A stretch of 5,894 nt of DNA from the NCBI GenBank assembly GCA_036401335.1, contig DASWVC010000417.1, positions 1 to 5,894 of the forward strand, read 5' to 3'. The notes beneath the pieces were generated by a model that was not told where the DNA came from, did no database searches, and saw only the letters and a program-made list of their open reading frames with translations. Positions 5,811 through 5,894 of the stretch are shown here, in pieces. The number at the start of each line of letters is the position of its first letter. Position 1 is the stretch's first letter. The position numbers and the translations under genes were made by a program. The DNA comes from DASWVC01 sp036401335 (lineage in GTDB: Bacteria; Verrucomicrobiota; Verrucomicrobiia; Chthoniobacterales; JAFAMB01).

Positions 5811-5894
5811 GGTTGACCACCCTCACCGTCCCGTAATACCGACCGTCGTGATAATCCTCCGAGTAAAGGATTGAGCACCCGTAGTATTCGGCAT
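5800..5894 (-). CDS. Possible C-terminal end of an unidentified minus-strand gene entering from the right edge
   Basis: On the minus strand, 30 sense codons run from the window edge to a TGA at 5802-5800. The peptide is rich in tyrosine (6 of 30) and includes ILYSEDYHDGRYYGTVRVV before ending NPFT. Such a mixed polar and aromatic composition looks like real protein rather than shadow sequence, and the other frames here are broken by stops or are low in plausible content. Too little is visible to assign a family. It lies just outside the right end of the IS1634 element, so its 3' neighbourhood was probably rearranged by that element. Confidence is low because the frame is short. Confidence 0.3.
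   Translation of the reverse strand, partial: AEYYGCSILYSEDYHDGRYYGTVRVVNPFT

Noticed and set aside
5386..5874. Plus-strand open frame of 162 codons running past the transposase stop
   Set aside because: Its first two thirds overlap the transposase in another frame, and the Pro/Ala/Arg-rich content is typical of an out-of-frame reading.
1..5894. tRNA, rRNA, CRISPR array or phage attachment site
   Set aside because: No cloverleaf-like, rRNA-like or regularly repeated direct-repeat sequence was seen on reading both strands.

Overview
The window is GC-rich (about 60% by eye, strongly G/C-ending codons) bacterial DNA. It looks like an accessory region, where one insertion sequence has landed in another and both sit beside a large uncharacterised gene. 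The IS66-type and IS1634-type protein sequences and the base composition would suit an environmental Gram-negative such as a Verrucomicrobiota member. That is a weak guess, because no housekeeping gene is present to anchor taxonomy.

Left part (about 1-2420): one uninterrupted minus-strand reading frame fills the whole stretch and runs off the left edge. From an ATG at 2468-2466 it holds 822 sense codons without a stop. I do not recognise the family by name. Near the left edge the protein has a conserved helix with acidic residues, then a beta-strand ending in a G-N-L-D-V-L-A-W signature. This resembles the first catalytic half of a PD-(D/E)XK (restriction-endonuclease-like) nuclease. The expected E-x-K would lie outside the window. 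The N-terminus appears to have been cut off by the neighbouring IS66 element.

Middle part (about 2420-3936): the left portion of an IS66-family element. tnpA and tnpB are intact and probably translationally coupled. tnpC keeps its coiled coil and zinc finger but lacks the whole DDE catalytic domain.

Right part (about 3936-5773): an apparently complete IS1634-family (IS4 superfamily) element with imperfect terminal inverted repeats, its own sigma70-like promoter and a full-length 542-aa DDE transposase. It is inserted into tnpC. The DNA to its right (5774-5894) is not the missing half of tnpC and no target duplication is visible, so a deletion or rearrangement next to the IS is likely. The last ~95 bases may hold the C-terminal end of another minus-strand gene and contain a perfect 14-bp palindrome.

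Nothing here forms an evident multi-gene system. The IS66 remnant cannot move by its own proteins because TnpC is broken. The IS1634 element could be active. The truncated minus-strand gene is the part most likely to represent undescribed biology. No tRNA, rRNA or CRISPR array was seen.
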